DNA of 64,000 nt from JAUIAI01 sp963732405 (lineage in GTDB: Bacteria > Pseudomonadota > Gammaproteobacteria > Burkholderiales > Burkholderiaceae_E), in assembly GCA_963732405.1 (NCBI GenBank), contig CAVSZG010000001.1:372001-436000 (forward strand), in the 5' to 3' direction. Numbering within the stretch: the stretch's first letter is position 1; every line of letters starts with the position of its first letter. The translations under genes were made by a program, and so were the position numbers. Positions 18,047 to 26,086 of the stretch are shown piece by piece. Under the pieces are notes generated by a model. That model saw only the letters and a list, made by a program, of their open reading frames with translations. It searched no databases and was not told the DNA's origin.

Positions 18047-18922
18047 TTATCTGCCGAACAGACCTTGCGGCCGGACACCGAGGATGATGAGCAGCATGCC
18101 AAAGGCCACCGCCGGCGCCCACGAGGCACCGAACATCATCAACACGATGGATTCAACCACGCCCAGGATGATTCCCGCCGCCAGAGTACCGCTCATGCTG
18201 CCCAGGCCGGCCAGCACGACCACGCAGAAAGTGCGCCCGATATAGACCCGGTCCATGGCCGGCTCGACCGGACTGACGATGATCAACATCGCGCCGGCCA
18301 GGGCGCTGACCGCGGTGGCGATGCCGAAGGCCAGTTGCTTGATGCGCACCGGATCGGCGCCCATCAGGCGCAGTGCCTCCTGGTCCTGACCGACTGCCTT
18401 GATCGCACGCCCCACGAAGGTTCTGGCAAAAAACACGGTCAGGGTCACCGTCAACACCACGGCCACGACAAAGGCCACCAGCATCCGGTAGGGAATCCGG
18501 AAATCGCCGATCTCCCAGCTGCTGCCGATGTATTCGGCATCGGCTGATCGCTGATCGACGCCGAAGGTGATGATCAGCAACACCTCGATCACGAAGGCCA
18601 GACCGAAGAAGAAGGCCAGGCCACGCACCGCCGCCTCGGCGCCGCGCTTTTCAAAGGTTTCGTAATAAAAACGATAGATGGCCACACCGAGCAGGAAGAA
18701 CAGCGGCATCAGCAGCAGCCCCGCCAGGATCGGGTCCATGCCGTATTCACCCAGCAACCAGGTGCCATATGACCCCAGGATCAGGATGGCGGGATGCGCG
18801 ACATGCGGCACATCGAGCAGGCCGAACGACACCGACAGGCCCAGGCTCAGCGCCGCATAGAAGCAGCCCAGCAGGACCCCGAAGATCACTGCCTCGATCA
18901 GTAGTTCAAACGAAAAAAACAT
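18047..18922 (-). CDS. livH: Branched-chain amino-acid-type ABC permease LivH
   Basis: A 291-residue permease with eight or so membrane helices. The first helix region (GLSVSFGLLDVPHVAHPAI) and the loop AIKAVGQDQEALRLMGAD with the EAA-like contact are diagnostic. It is the first permease gene of the operon, separated from the binding-protein gene by 85 bp that holds a strong hairpin. That spacing is wider than all other gaps between transporter genes here. Confidence 0.93.
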   Translation of the reverse strand: MFFSFELLIEAVIFGVLLGCFYAALSLGLSVSFGLLDVPHVAHPAILILGSYGTWLLGEYGMDPILAGLLLMPLFFLLGVAIYRFYYETFEKRGAEAAVRGLAFFFGLAFVIEVLLIITFGVDQRSADAEYIGSSWEIGDFRIPYRMLVAFVVAVVLTVTLTVFFARTFVGRAIKAVGQDQEALRLMGADPVRIKQLAFGIATAVSALAGAMLIIVSPVEPAMDRVYIGRTFCVVVLAGLGSMSGTLAAGIILGVVESIVLMMFGASWAPAVAFGMLLIILGVRPQGLFGR

Positions 18923-18953
18923 CGGACCGACCAGACTCCTGAATGGGGCGCCG

Positions 18954-18977
18954 GCATCCGGCCGGCTTGCCGGATGC
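18954..18977 (-). promoter_or_regulatory. Intercistronic hairpin between livK and livH
   Basis: A perfect 9-bp inverted repeat (GCATCCGGC ... GCCGGATGC) around a 6-base loop lies in the gap between the binding-protein stop and livH. There is no U-tract. Such hairpins commonly stabilise the abundant upstream binding-protein mRNA or partly terminate before the permease genes. Confidence 0.55.
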
Positions 18978-19007
18978 GCGATGCACCGATGACTGACGAC
19001 TGGCGGC

Positions 19008-20264
19008 CTACTTCGCCTTACGCGCCTTGTCGAAGGGTGTGATCACGTCACCAGTCTTGTCGCCCTCGGGATCGAGGATCACCTGTTTGGCCGTCCCCTT
19101 GAACTGTTCGACATCCTTTTTCTGCACGTCGCGGAACTGGATCGTGACCAGCCGCTGATTGGCGCGCTCGCCAGTGGCGTCAAAGCGCACCGGACCGACC
19201 ACGGTCTTCAGTTCATTGTCGCGCAGATACGCGGCCAGCTTGGCGTCCTCGATGGTGCCGGTGGCCGTGATGGCCTGTTCGAGCATCTGGCCGATCGCAT
19301 AGTTGAATGGCGGCAGGTAATAACCCAGCGGATCGACCTTGGCATCAGCCGCACGCACCGAATAAGCCTTGAGGAACTCGTCGATACCCGGAAACTTCAT
19401 GCCCGGCACATAGGTGTGATAGTTGACGACGCCGTTGAGCAGATCGCCCAGGTTGACCATGATCGGCGTGAACTGCAAACCCACCATGGCGCCGCCGAAC
19501 ACCTGCACCTGACTGCCCAGGCCGATCTCGTTGACCGCCCGCACGATGGCGACCGAATCATTGGGATAGGACGCAACGAACACCATGTCGGGCTTGCGCG
19601 AACGGATTGCGCGCACGATCGACGAAAAGTCGGTCGTGGTGGGTGGGTAGTTCTCGTCGTAGACCAGTTCCAGCCCCGAGGTCTTGATAATATTGCGAGC
19701 GCCATTGGCCAGGTTCTGCGAGAACTCCTGATCGGATGCCAGCATGGCAATGGACTTGCCGCCTGCCTTGATACCGGCGGCGAAAAAGCCCTTGGACCAG
19801 CCATCGGCATCATTCCAGGGCGCGTTGTTGAACCACATGTCGTGCTTGATCTTCGAGTTCACCTGGAACGAGAAATTGCCCATCAGCAGCTTGTTGCGCT
19901 GCTTGACCAGGGGCATGATCGGCGCCGTCGGCACCGTGGCATAAGGGGCGATCAAGAGATCCACCTTGTCGACGTCGAGCAGCTTGGTGTAGATGCCCGG
20001 CGTATTCGCCGGATTGGATTGATCGTCGTAGGCGGTGAATTCGATCTGCCGCCCCAGCAGACCACCACGTCCGTTCACATCATCGACCCACATGCGCAGC
20101 GCCACCAGAGCGGCCTGCCCGCCACCGCCCAGACCGCCGGTCTGGGGCATGCTCATGCCGATCCGGATCGGCGAATTCGCGGCGCGCACCAGTGCCGGCG
20201 CCATGCCGGCGACCAGTACACCGGCACCCGCCGCACCCATTACCTGACGACGAATCTTGTTCAT
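19008..20264 (-). CDS. livK: ABC transporter periplasmic substrate-binding protein (LivK/type-1 fold)
   Basis: A 418-residue periplasmic protein. The N-terminus NKIRRQVMGAAGAGV followed by an Ala-rich cleavage region suggests a twin-arginine-type or Sec signal. The mature domain starts IRIGMSMPQTGGLGG, and segments such as YDDQSNPANTPGIY and MPLVKQRNKLLMGN are typical of amide/aromatic-acid-binding members. An AGGGAG site stands before the ATG at 20264. It heads a ten-gene operon; because a molybdenum hydroxylase follows, the ligand is more likely an organic or heterocyclic acid than leucine. Confidence 0.9.
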   Translation of the reverse strand: MNKIRRQVMGAAGAGVLVAGMAPALVRAANSPIRIGMSMPQTGGLGGGGQAALVALRMWVDDVNGRGGLLGRQIEFTAYDDQSNPANTPGIYTKLLDVDKVDLLIAPYATVPTAPIMPLVKQRNKLLMGNFSFQVNSKIKHDMWFNNAPWNDADGWSKGFFAAGIKAGGKSIAMLASDQEFSQNLANGARNIIKTSGLELVYDENYPPTTTDFSSIVRAIRSRKPDMVFVASYPNDSVAIVRAVNEIGLGSQVQVFGGAMVGLQFTPIMVNLGDLLNGVVNYHTYVPGMKFPGIDEFLKAYSVRAADAKVDPLGYYLPPFNYAIGQMLEQAITATGTIEDAKLAAYLRDNELKTVVGPVRFDATGERANQRLVTIQFRDVQKKDVEQFKGTAKQVILDPEGDKTGDVITPFDKARKAK

Positions 20265-20288
20265 GCTTGTCTGTCTCCCTGTTATATC

Positions 20289-20303
20289 GACCACTGAGCG
20301 GTC
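20289..20303. promoter_or_regulatory. Imperfect palindrome upstream of livK
   Basis: GACCACTGAGCGGTC has GACC/GGTC arms, a common shape for TetR-family operators, and sits 25-39 bp upstream of the livK start. It differs from the TGATC-type repeats next to the nearby TetR gene. Assignment to a regulator is speculative. Confidence 0.3.
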
Positions 20304-20374
20304 CTGTAATGATCGTGCCACATCTGCGCGTCGCCGGCGAACACTCGCATGCAACGGCCTGCGACCTTGGCCTG

Positions 20375-20839
20375 TCAGGTCGCGCGCACCATACTCGCAT
20401 AATCTTCGGCCCCATCGAGCGCCGAAATGTCGGTGACATCAAAAAAGTTCAGCTCCAGGGTGATGCCATCCGGATCGGGCACGAACAATTGATAGAGCTT
20501 CGCATCAGCCAGATACCGGGCGCGGAACGAGACACCCGCGGCACGAAGCCTGGCCAGCACCTGGGCATGGTCGGTAGCGGTGAACGCCACATGATCGATG
20601 ACGCCGCTGTTGTCATTGGGCGCACCGGCTGGCGTGCCCAGAAAGTACAACTCCTTGTTCGCAATGTTGGCCGGGGCCAGATGAACCTGGACACTGCCAT
20701 TCACACCGAGCCAGTATCCCGGAAACGGAAAGTCCGGACGCGGCGCCTCGGTGAAACCCAGCACATCCACATAGAAGCGCCGCGTTCGTTCGAGGTCGGC
20801 GGCTCGGATCAGGTAGTGATTGATCGCGGTAATGGGCAT
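20375..20839 (-). CDS. VOC (glyoxalase/extradiol dioxygenase fold) family protein
   Basis: A 154-residue single-unit VOC protein. Two beta-alpha-beta-beta-beta repeats are visible. The likely metal ligands are the His of NHYLI near residue 8, His of QVHLAP, His of DHVAF and Glu of ITLELNFF. A strong AGGAGGG site precedes the ATG. Its start is 105 bp downstream of an inverted repeat that also occurs before the monooxygenase gene. It might be a lyase, isomerase or dioxygenase partner in the same degradation pathway; no precise function can be given. Confidence 0.85.
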   Translation of the reverse strand: MPITAINHYLIRAADLERTRRFYVDVLGFTEAPRPDFPFPGYWLGVNGSVQVHLAPANIANKELYFLGTPAGAPNDNSGVIDHVAFTATDHAQVLARLRAAGVSFRARYLADAKLYQLFVPDPDGITLELNFFDVTDISALDGAEDYASMVRAT

Positions 20840-21265
20840 GATCCCTCCTGCGCTGGCGGCATCGGCGCCAGTCTGCCGATGCTTGATGTCTCTGGATTCG
20901 CCGGTTCACTGTTCAAGTCGCGGGCCGTTTCGCCCGAGTCTGTTGATCGACCGATCACCGACTTTCGGATGGTAGCCTGTTCGATCCCGACCTGCAGCAT
21001 TTTCGGTCACTGCCCGGGCATCACCGGGTCGATCGATGGGTCGGCCGGCCGCGTCGGCTGATCCTGCGCGGTCGCCGCGAACGGGATGAGCGAGGGCACT
21101 ATAGAATGGGGCTCGGCCGAACTGTCGGTGTCGTTGACGATGGGTCGATCGATCCAGCGGTCGGATCGGCAAGCGCGTCGCTCTGGCGGCGCATCGGCCA
21201 CCCATCGACCCTGCCGCGACGATCGTCGCGCGCGGTCTTCTTCCGATCTGCGTTGGCGAAGAGTG
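20840..21265. promoter_or_regulatory. Divergent control region between the VOC gene and the TetR gene
   Basis: About 425 bp without a convincing gene. It contains the inverted repeat at 20944-20957 and two GGTCGATCGAT runs (around 21026 and 21142). An open frame runs in phase into the TetR gene from 21086, but its residues do not resemble the family. The region probably carries the promoters of both divergent genes. Confidence 0.5.
20944..20957. promoter_or_regulatory. Putative TetR operator, site 1
   Basis: TGATC-GACC-GATCA, a perfect 5-bp inverted repeat with a 4-base spacer. The same pattern with the spacer GATT occurs before the monooxygenase gene. Both share the preceding T, giving TTGATCGAyyGATCA. 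Confidence 0.55.
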
Positions 21266-21961
21266 TTGAACCAGAAACGGGCCATCAATCAACGCGTCGG
21301 CAGGGGCCTGCGGCTCGAACCGGCCGTGCGACGCCAGCAGATCCTCGATGCCGCCATTGCCTATTTCGCCGAGGCCGGACTGGCCGTGCAGACGCGGGAG
21401 CTCACCCGCCGGATCGGTGTCTCGCAACCGCTGCTGTATCGCTACTTTCCGTCCAAGGATGCGTTGATCGCCGCGGTGTTCGACGCCGTGTTCATGAACA
21501 TCTGGGACGACTCGCTGCTCGACCCCCTGTCTGACCGGAGCCGCCCGCTTCACGAGCGGCTGCTCGAGTTTTACCGCGCTTATATCGCAGCGACCTATCA
21601 ACCCCAGTGGTTGCGCATCTATCTGTTCGCCGGCCTGGCGAACCTGGATTTCAATCGACACTATGTGAACCAGGTGGTCGAAGAACGCATTCTGCGGCGG
21701 CTGTGTGCGGAGCTGCGCCATGAATTCGTGACGCCGGCGCTGGCCGAACGAGTGCCGGCGATCACACCGCGCGAGATCGAACTGGCCTGGTCACTGCAAA
21801 GCAGCGCTTTCTACTGGGTGGTCCGACGCACCATATTCCAGATCGACTCACCGCTCGATTTCGACACCCGCTTCCGCGATTCGATCGATCTTTTCCTGGC
21901 CGGCGCCCGGCAGATCTACCCGCGTTTGATCGAAGACGTCGCCACCGGCACAGTGGCCTGA
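21266..21961 (+). CDS. TetR-family transcriptional regulator
   Basis: A regulator of about 231 residues. The N-terminal HTH is clear: RRQQILDAAIAYFAEAGL, then TRELTRRIGVSQPLLYRYF with the family's YRYFPSKDAL. The C-terminal ligand-binding domain is helical. The start is unsure: TTG at 21266, GTG at 21263 and an ATG at 21140 are all in frame, and the GAAGAG run sits too close to the first two. Two matching inverted repeats flank the gene, one before the VOC gene and one before the monooxygenase gene, which makes these the likely targets. Confidence 0.85.
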   Translation: MNQKRAINQRVGRGLRLEPAVRRQQILDAAIAYFAEAGLAVQTRELTRRIGVSQPLLYRYFPSKDALIAAVFDAVFMNIWDDSLLDPLSDRSRPLHERLLEFYRAYIAATYQPQWLRIYLFAGLANLDFNRHYVNQVVEERILRRLCAELRHEFVTPALAERVPAITPREIELAWSLQSSAFYWVVRRTIFQIDSPLDFDTRFRDSIDLFLAGARQIYPRLIEDVATGTVA

Positions 21962-21995
21962 TTCTGCCGGGTGCAGACAGCACAAACCCGATAAT

Positions 21996-22009
21996 TGATC
22001 GATTGATCA
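21996..22009. promoter_or_regulatory. Putative TetR operator, site 2
   Basis: TGATC-GATT-GATCA, 61 bp upstream of the monooxygenase ATG and 34 bp after the TetR stop. Partial dyad symmetry extends outward to about 22 bp (TAAT ... ATTAA). It is AT-rich compared with its surroundings, as expected of a promoter-proximal operator. Confidence 0.6.
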
Positions 22010-22069
22010 TTAAAACCTACACTGGCGCCGGTACCCGGGGCGTGACCCCGCCACGCAAGGACGCTCGCG

Positions 22070-23170
22070 ATGAAACTGGGAAGCTTCATGATGCCGCTGC
22101 ATCCGCCGGGTCGGCATGCCCATCAGACACTGCGCGAGGATCAGCAGGCGATCGTGCTGGCCGATGAGCTGGGTTATGCCGAAGCCTTTGTCGGGGAGCA
22201 TGTCACCGATCTGGCCGAGAACATCACCTCGTGTCTGATGTTCCTGGCCAGTGTCGCCGCCCAGACCCGGCGCATCAAACTGGGGTCGGGCACGGTCAAC
22301 ATGCCCAACAGCCACCCCGCGGCCATTGCCGCCCAGGTGGCGATGCTCGATCACCTGCTCGAGGGCCGGTTCATTCTGGGCATCAGTCCGGGCGGATTGA
22401 TGTCCGATGCCGAAGTGTTCGGCAATTTCGGCAAGGACCGCCTCGAGATGTTCGTCGAAGCGATCGATATGGTGCTGGCCATCTGGGCGGCAGATCCACC
22501 CTACAACCTGAGCGGCAAACACTTCAGCGTGAGCACCGCCCGCACGATGATCCCCGAGATCGGCCAGGGAGCGATTCTCAAACCCTGGCAGCGCCCGCAC
22601 CCGCCCATCGTGGTCACGGCCGTGGCACCCTACTCCAAGGGGGTCACGGCAGCCGCATCACGCGGCTGGGATCCGATCTCGGCGAATTTTCTGCTGCCCG
22701 AATGGGTGCGCACCCATTGGGCCAGTTATGTTCAGGGTTGCACGGACGCAAACCGTCCCGCCGACCCGGCCAACTGGCGGGTGGCCAAGAGCATTTTCGT
22801 CACCGAATCGGACGATGCGCTGGCCAGACGCTATGCCCATGAAGCCGGCGGCCCCTATCACTTCTACTTCAGACAACTGATCCGCAAGCTGGTCGGTGCC
22901 GGGGGTCGGGGCAATCTGTTCAAGCTCGATCAATCCGAGCCCGACGAGGCGATCACCGCCGACACCATGACACCCAGGCTGGTGATCGCCGGTTCGGTCA
23001 ACAGCGTGGTCGATCAGATCCTGGCGTTTCGCGAAACGGTGGGCGACTTCGGCACCTTGCTCTACGCCTGCCATGACTGGCTCGATCCGCAACTGGGACG
23101 AGAATCGATGCAATTGATGGCCGAGCAGGTGATGCCCCGCGTCAATGCCGCGATCGGCCACAGTCGCTGA
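22070..23170 (+). CDS. LLM-class flavin-dependent oxidoreductase (luciferase-like monooxygenase)
   Basis: A 366-residue TIM-barrel flavin enzyme. The start KLGSFMMPLHPPG, the FVGEHVTDLAEN strand with its conserved EH, the GSGTVNMPNSHPAAIAAQ region and LEGRFILGISPGG are all typical. These enzymes use FMNH2 or F420H2 and oxygen to oxidise a substrate or open a ring. An AAGGA site precedes the ATG. It lies directly after the TetR gene and its operator, and a two-domain extradiol-type dioxygenase is encoded 0.9 kb away, so ring or ketone degradation is plausible. Confidence 0.9.
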   Translation: MKLGSFMMPLHPPGRHAHQTLREDQQAIVLADELGYAEAFVGEHVTDLAENITSCLMFLASVAAQTRRIKLGSGTVNMPNSHPAAIAAQVAMLDHLLEGRFILGISPGGLMSDAEVFGNFGKDRLEMFVEAIDMVLAIWAADPPYNLSGKHFSVSTARTMIPEIGQGAILKPWQRPHPPIVVTAVAPYSKGVTAAASRGWDPISANFLLPEWVRTHWASYVQGCTDANRPADPANWRVAKSIFVTESDDALARRYAHEAGGPYHFYFRQLIRKLVGAGGRGNLFKLDQSEPDEAITADTMTPRLVIAGSVNSVVDQILAFRETVGDFGTLLYACHDWLDPQLGRESMQLMAEQVMPRVNAAIGHSR

Positions 23171-23177
23171 GAGTCAT

Positions 23178-24068
23178 TCAGTCCGGAGCGGGAACCTGCG
23201 CCGAATACCAGTCGGCAATCGCCGAGCCGGTCATCACCGCCACATCCGATGCATTCAGGATGGCATCGAGCAATTGCTCGAAATAGTCGATGCGATGTGG
23301 CACGCCGGTGATATACGGATGAACCGAAACCGCCATCACCCGCGGATTGGTGTCGCCCTCCGCGCGCAGCCTGGCCAGTTGGGCAATGCCGCGCTTGAGC
23401 AATTCATCACTGCCGTGATGCTGGATCACATGCACCGGAATATCGTTGAGCTCGACCGTGTAGGGTACCGACAGCACGGGCCTGGGCGAGGCCTGTAACC
23501 AGGTCGGCTGATCATCGATGACCCAGTCCGCCACATACTGAATACCGGCCGCCGACAACAGATCGAGTGTCTGATCGGTTTCGGTCAGCCCCGGGCTCTC
23601 CCATCCCCGGGGTGTCGATCCGGTAAAGCGGCGAATCGAATCGATGGCCATCCGGATCGCCGCGGCCTGATCCTCCAGATGATGCATCGGCCCCTGCACA
23701 TGGCCATGGCCGATGAACTCCCAGCCCGCGTCGAGTGCCGCCTGGGCCACGCGCGGATAGCTGTTGCACACCACCCCGTTGACCGCGAAGGTCGCCCGAA
23801 TTCGGCGCGATTCGAGCGCCTGCAGCAGCCGCCAGAATCCGGCGCGCATACCGTATTCATGCCATGACCAGTTCGGCAGGTCAGGCATCAGTGCCTGACC
23901 CATCGGCGGGGGAAGCACCGTGCGCGGCATCGCGCGATCGATCGACCAGTGTTCAACATTGACGATGATCCAGACCAGCACGCGTGCCGGCGCGCTGAGC
24001 ACCGGACGATCGACGAAGGCCGTATAGGGCGCCCGTGCACTGAGCAGACCGGGATTGATCGACTTCAT
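23178..24068 (-). CDS. Polysaccharide-deacetylase family protein (PuuE/allantoinase-like)
   Basis: A 296-residue NodB-homology protein. Markers are ATFAVNGVVCNSYP, EFIGHGHVQGPMHHLE, the GWESPGLTETDQT loop and VMAVSVHPYITGVPHR near the C-terminus, which carries the late conserved His. This branch, including PuuE and related cyclic-amide hydrolases, often acts on small amides or C-N bonds instead of chitin. No signal peptide is seen, in keeping with a cytoplasmic role. The ATG at 24068 follows the dioxygenase gene by 10 bp, so the two form an operon. Confidence 0.85.
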   Translation of the reverse strand: MKSINPGLLSARAPYTAFVDRPVLSAPARVLVWIIVNVEHWSIDRAMPRTVLPPPMGQALMPDLPNWSWHEYGMRAGFWRLLQALESRRIRATFAVNGVVCNSYPRVAQAALDAGWEFIGHGHVQGPMHHLEDQAAAIRMAIDSIRRFTGSTPRGWESPGLTETDQTLDLLSAAGIQYVADWVIDDQPTWLQASPRPVLSVPYTVELNDIPVHVIQHHGSDELLKRGIAQLARLRAEGDTNPRVMAVSVHPYITGVPHRIDYFEQLLDAILNASDVAVMTGSAIADWYSAQVPAPD

Positions 24069-24078
24069 GATCGACGGG

Positions 24079-25050
24079 TCAGGCGACTGGCTCGGTCTGC
24101 GCCGCCAGTTCATGGTTCTGGACGAAGAAATCGGGCACCGCCGGCCCCCAGAGATACATGCCATCCTCGGGCGGATAATTGCCGGCCGGCCAGTCGGATT
24201 GCGCGTCGATGAAATCGATGTCGAAGGAAAACTCGGCGAAACTGCCCCAGGGATCGCGCGCATAGTAGAAGTAGTTCGAGCCGATCACATGACGGCCCAC
24301 ACCCCATCCCTCGGTATATCCGGCCGCCAGCATCTGCTCCATCCCCATGCCCACCTCATCGAGCCGTTGCACGGTCCAGCTCGTGTGGTGCAAGCCCGGC
24401 CCTTCGGATTTGGCCATCGCCAGCAAGTGATGATCGCTGGTATGGGCGCCATGCATGAACGCCAGCAGATCGACCGACCGATCGGACAGGCGAAGGCCGA
24501 GCATGCGTTCATAAAACGCCAGCGTCGCATCGACATCGGTGCAGAACACCAGCACATGCGACAGCCGCACCGGCCGCACCGGCACGCCTTCGCTGCGCAT
24601 CGGCGCAATATCGGCACCCACCGGATTGCGCTTGACCACTGGCCCCAGAGCGGGCGCGCGCTCGGTCGGCGTCACCTTGTCGGCGACGAGCACCTGGAGC
24701 GCCACGCCGTCGGGATCACGCAGCCAGAAGCCGTCCGCGCTGCCCAGCGGGTGGCGGTCTTGCATCAGCGCGCCGGCCGCTCGGGCGCGAGCCTTGAGCG
24801 TGTCAAGGTCGTCCGCATAGGCGCCAAAGGCGAGGTATTCCAGCTTCTTTCGCGCCCCGCTGCCGCGATACACCTGGCCCCAGCAATGCGGATGCCCCAC
24901 CGTATGAAGATCCAGGCGATCCGCATGACGGCGCACGTCAAGGCCGAACGCCGCGTAAAAGTGCTCGGCCTGATCGAGGTCGGGCACGCTGATCACGAAG
25001 CGGTGGATTGAATGCACGGCGATTACATCGTCGCGTCTGTGCTGACTCAT
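24079..25050 (-). CDS. Two-domain VOC protein, extradiol-dioxygenase-like
   Basis: A 323-residue protein made of two VOC units, the size of catechol 2,3-dioxygenase or BphC enzymes. The C-terminal unit has a complete metal triad: His in LSHVLVF, His in LHHTSWTV and Glu in FAEFSFD, as in Fe(II) extradiol enzymes. A YAR-type tyrosine near the end (NYFYYARD) also fits. The N-terminal unit, HRFVISVPDLDQAEHFY, is the structural repeat. AGGAG stands seven bases before the chosen ATG. It is co-transcribed with the deacetylase-like gene, suggesting oxidative ring cleavage followed by hydrolysis. Confidence 0.88.
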   Translation of the reverse strand: MSQHRRDDVIAVHSIHRFVISVPDLDQAEHFYAAFGLDVRRHADRLDLHTVGHPHCWGQVYRGSGARKKLEYLAFGAYADDLDTLKARARAAGALMQDRHPLGSADGFWLRDPDGVALQVLVADKVTPTERAPALGPVVKRNPVGADIAPMRSEGVPVRPVRLSHVLVFCTDVDATLAFYERMLGLRLSDRSVDLLAFMHGAHTSDHHLLAMAKSEGPGLHHTSWTVQRLDEVGMGMEQMLAAGYTEGWGVGRHVIGSNYFYYARDPWGSFAEFSFDIDFIDAQSDWPAGNYPPEDGMYLWGPAVPDFFVQNHELAAQTEPVA

Positions 25051-25275
25051 GAGTTGTCTCCTGGCCCTATGTGACACGGGCAACGCTGACGCGCTCGAGC
25101 GGCGCGGCTCCCTGCAGTCGGATCATACCCGCGAACGCCGGCGCCACCCACCGGGTTCGTCAGGCGAGCGCCGCGCACCGTCCGTCACCGTCCGGGCATA
25201 TCACCACAAGCCTGCCGGGCTGCCGTAGCATCAAGCTCGCAGTACGCACCAGTCAGCACCTCACCGGAGAGCCCC

Positions 25276-26062
25276 ATGGCCAGACGATTTGTCGACCTGT
25301 CGATCTACCTCGAGAACGACGTGATCAGCGACCCGCCAGCGTTCGCCCCCAGGATCGACTACATCACCCATGAACAGAGCGTCGAGCAGATCGCGAGTTT
25401 TTTCCCCGGCCTGCAAAAGGGCGACCTGCCCGATGGCGAAGGCTGGGCGGTCGAACGGGTGCAGTTGAGCACCCACAACGGCACCCATCTCGATGCGCCG
25501 TATCATTTCCACAGCACCATGGACCAGGCACTGGGCGAGCGCAAGCCGGCCATCACCATCGACGCGGTGCCGCTTGACTGGTGTTTCCAGCCCGGCGTCA
25601 AACTCGACTTCCGCCACTTCGCTGACGGTTACGTGGTCACGGCCCAGGATGTGGCCGATGAACTCGCGCGGATCGGCCACGCGCTGCAGCCGCTCGAGAT
25701 CGTCGTGGTCAACACCCGGGCTGGCAGCCGCTATGGCCATGACGACTATGTGAGCGCCGGTTGCGGCATGGGCTATGACGCCACCATGTACCTGCTCGAA
25801 CGAGGCGTGCGCCTGACCGGCACCGATGCCTGGAGCTGGGATGCCCCCTTCGTGCATACCGCCCGGAAATACGCCGAGAAGCCAGGATGCCTCGTTGATC
25901 TGGGAAGGTCACAAGGCCGGGCGTGACATCGGCTATTGTCATATCGAGAAGCTGAACAATCTGGAGTCCCTGCCCGGTGACGGATTCATCATCAGTTGTT
26001 TTCCGCACAAGATCCGTGGTGCATCGGCCGGTTGGACCCGTGCCGTGGCCATCTTCGACTAA
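25276..26062 (+). pseudogene. Cyclase / kynurenine-formamidase-like hydrolase, frameshifted
   Basis: The first frame (25276-25926) reads as a normal cyclase-family protein: ARRFVDLSIYLENDV, the metal motif STHNGTHLDAPYHFH and VVVNTRAGSRYG. The family C-terminus (ASLIWEGHKAGRDIGY, SCFPHKIRGASAGWTRAVAIF) continues in the +1-shifted frame up to 26062. Removing one C of the CC at 25882-25883 restores a continuous protein of about 261 residues. The gene is therefore either disrupted or hit by a one-base sequencing error. No other damage is visible. It lies by itself between the dioxygenase gene and pqiA. Confidence 0.85.
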
Positions 26063-26086
26063 GCCGGGCCGCCAGCGGAGCGTCGA

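Noticed and set aside
21086..21265. Long N-terminal extension of the TetR protein
   Set aside because: About 60 Arg/Ser-rich residues before the HTH do not fit the family and would cover the likely divergent promoter.
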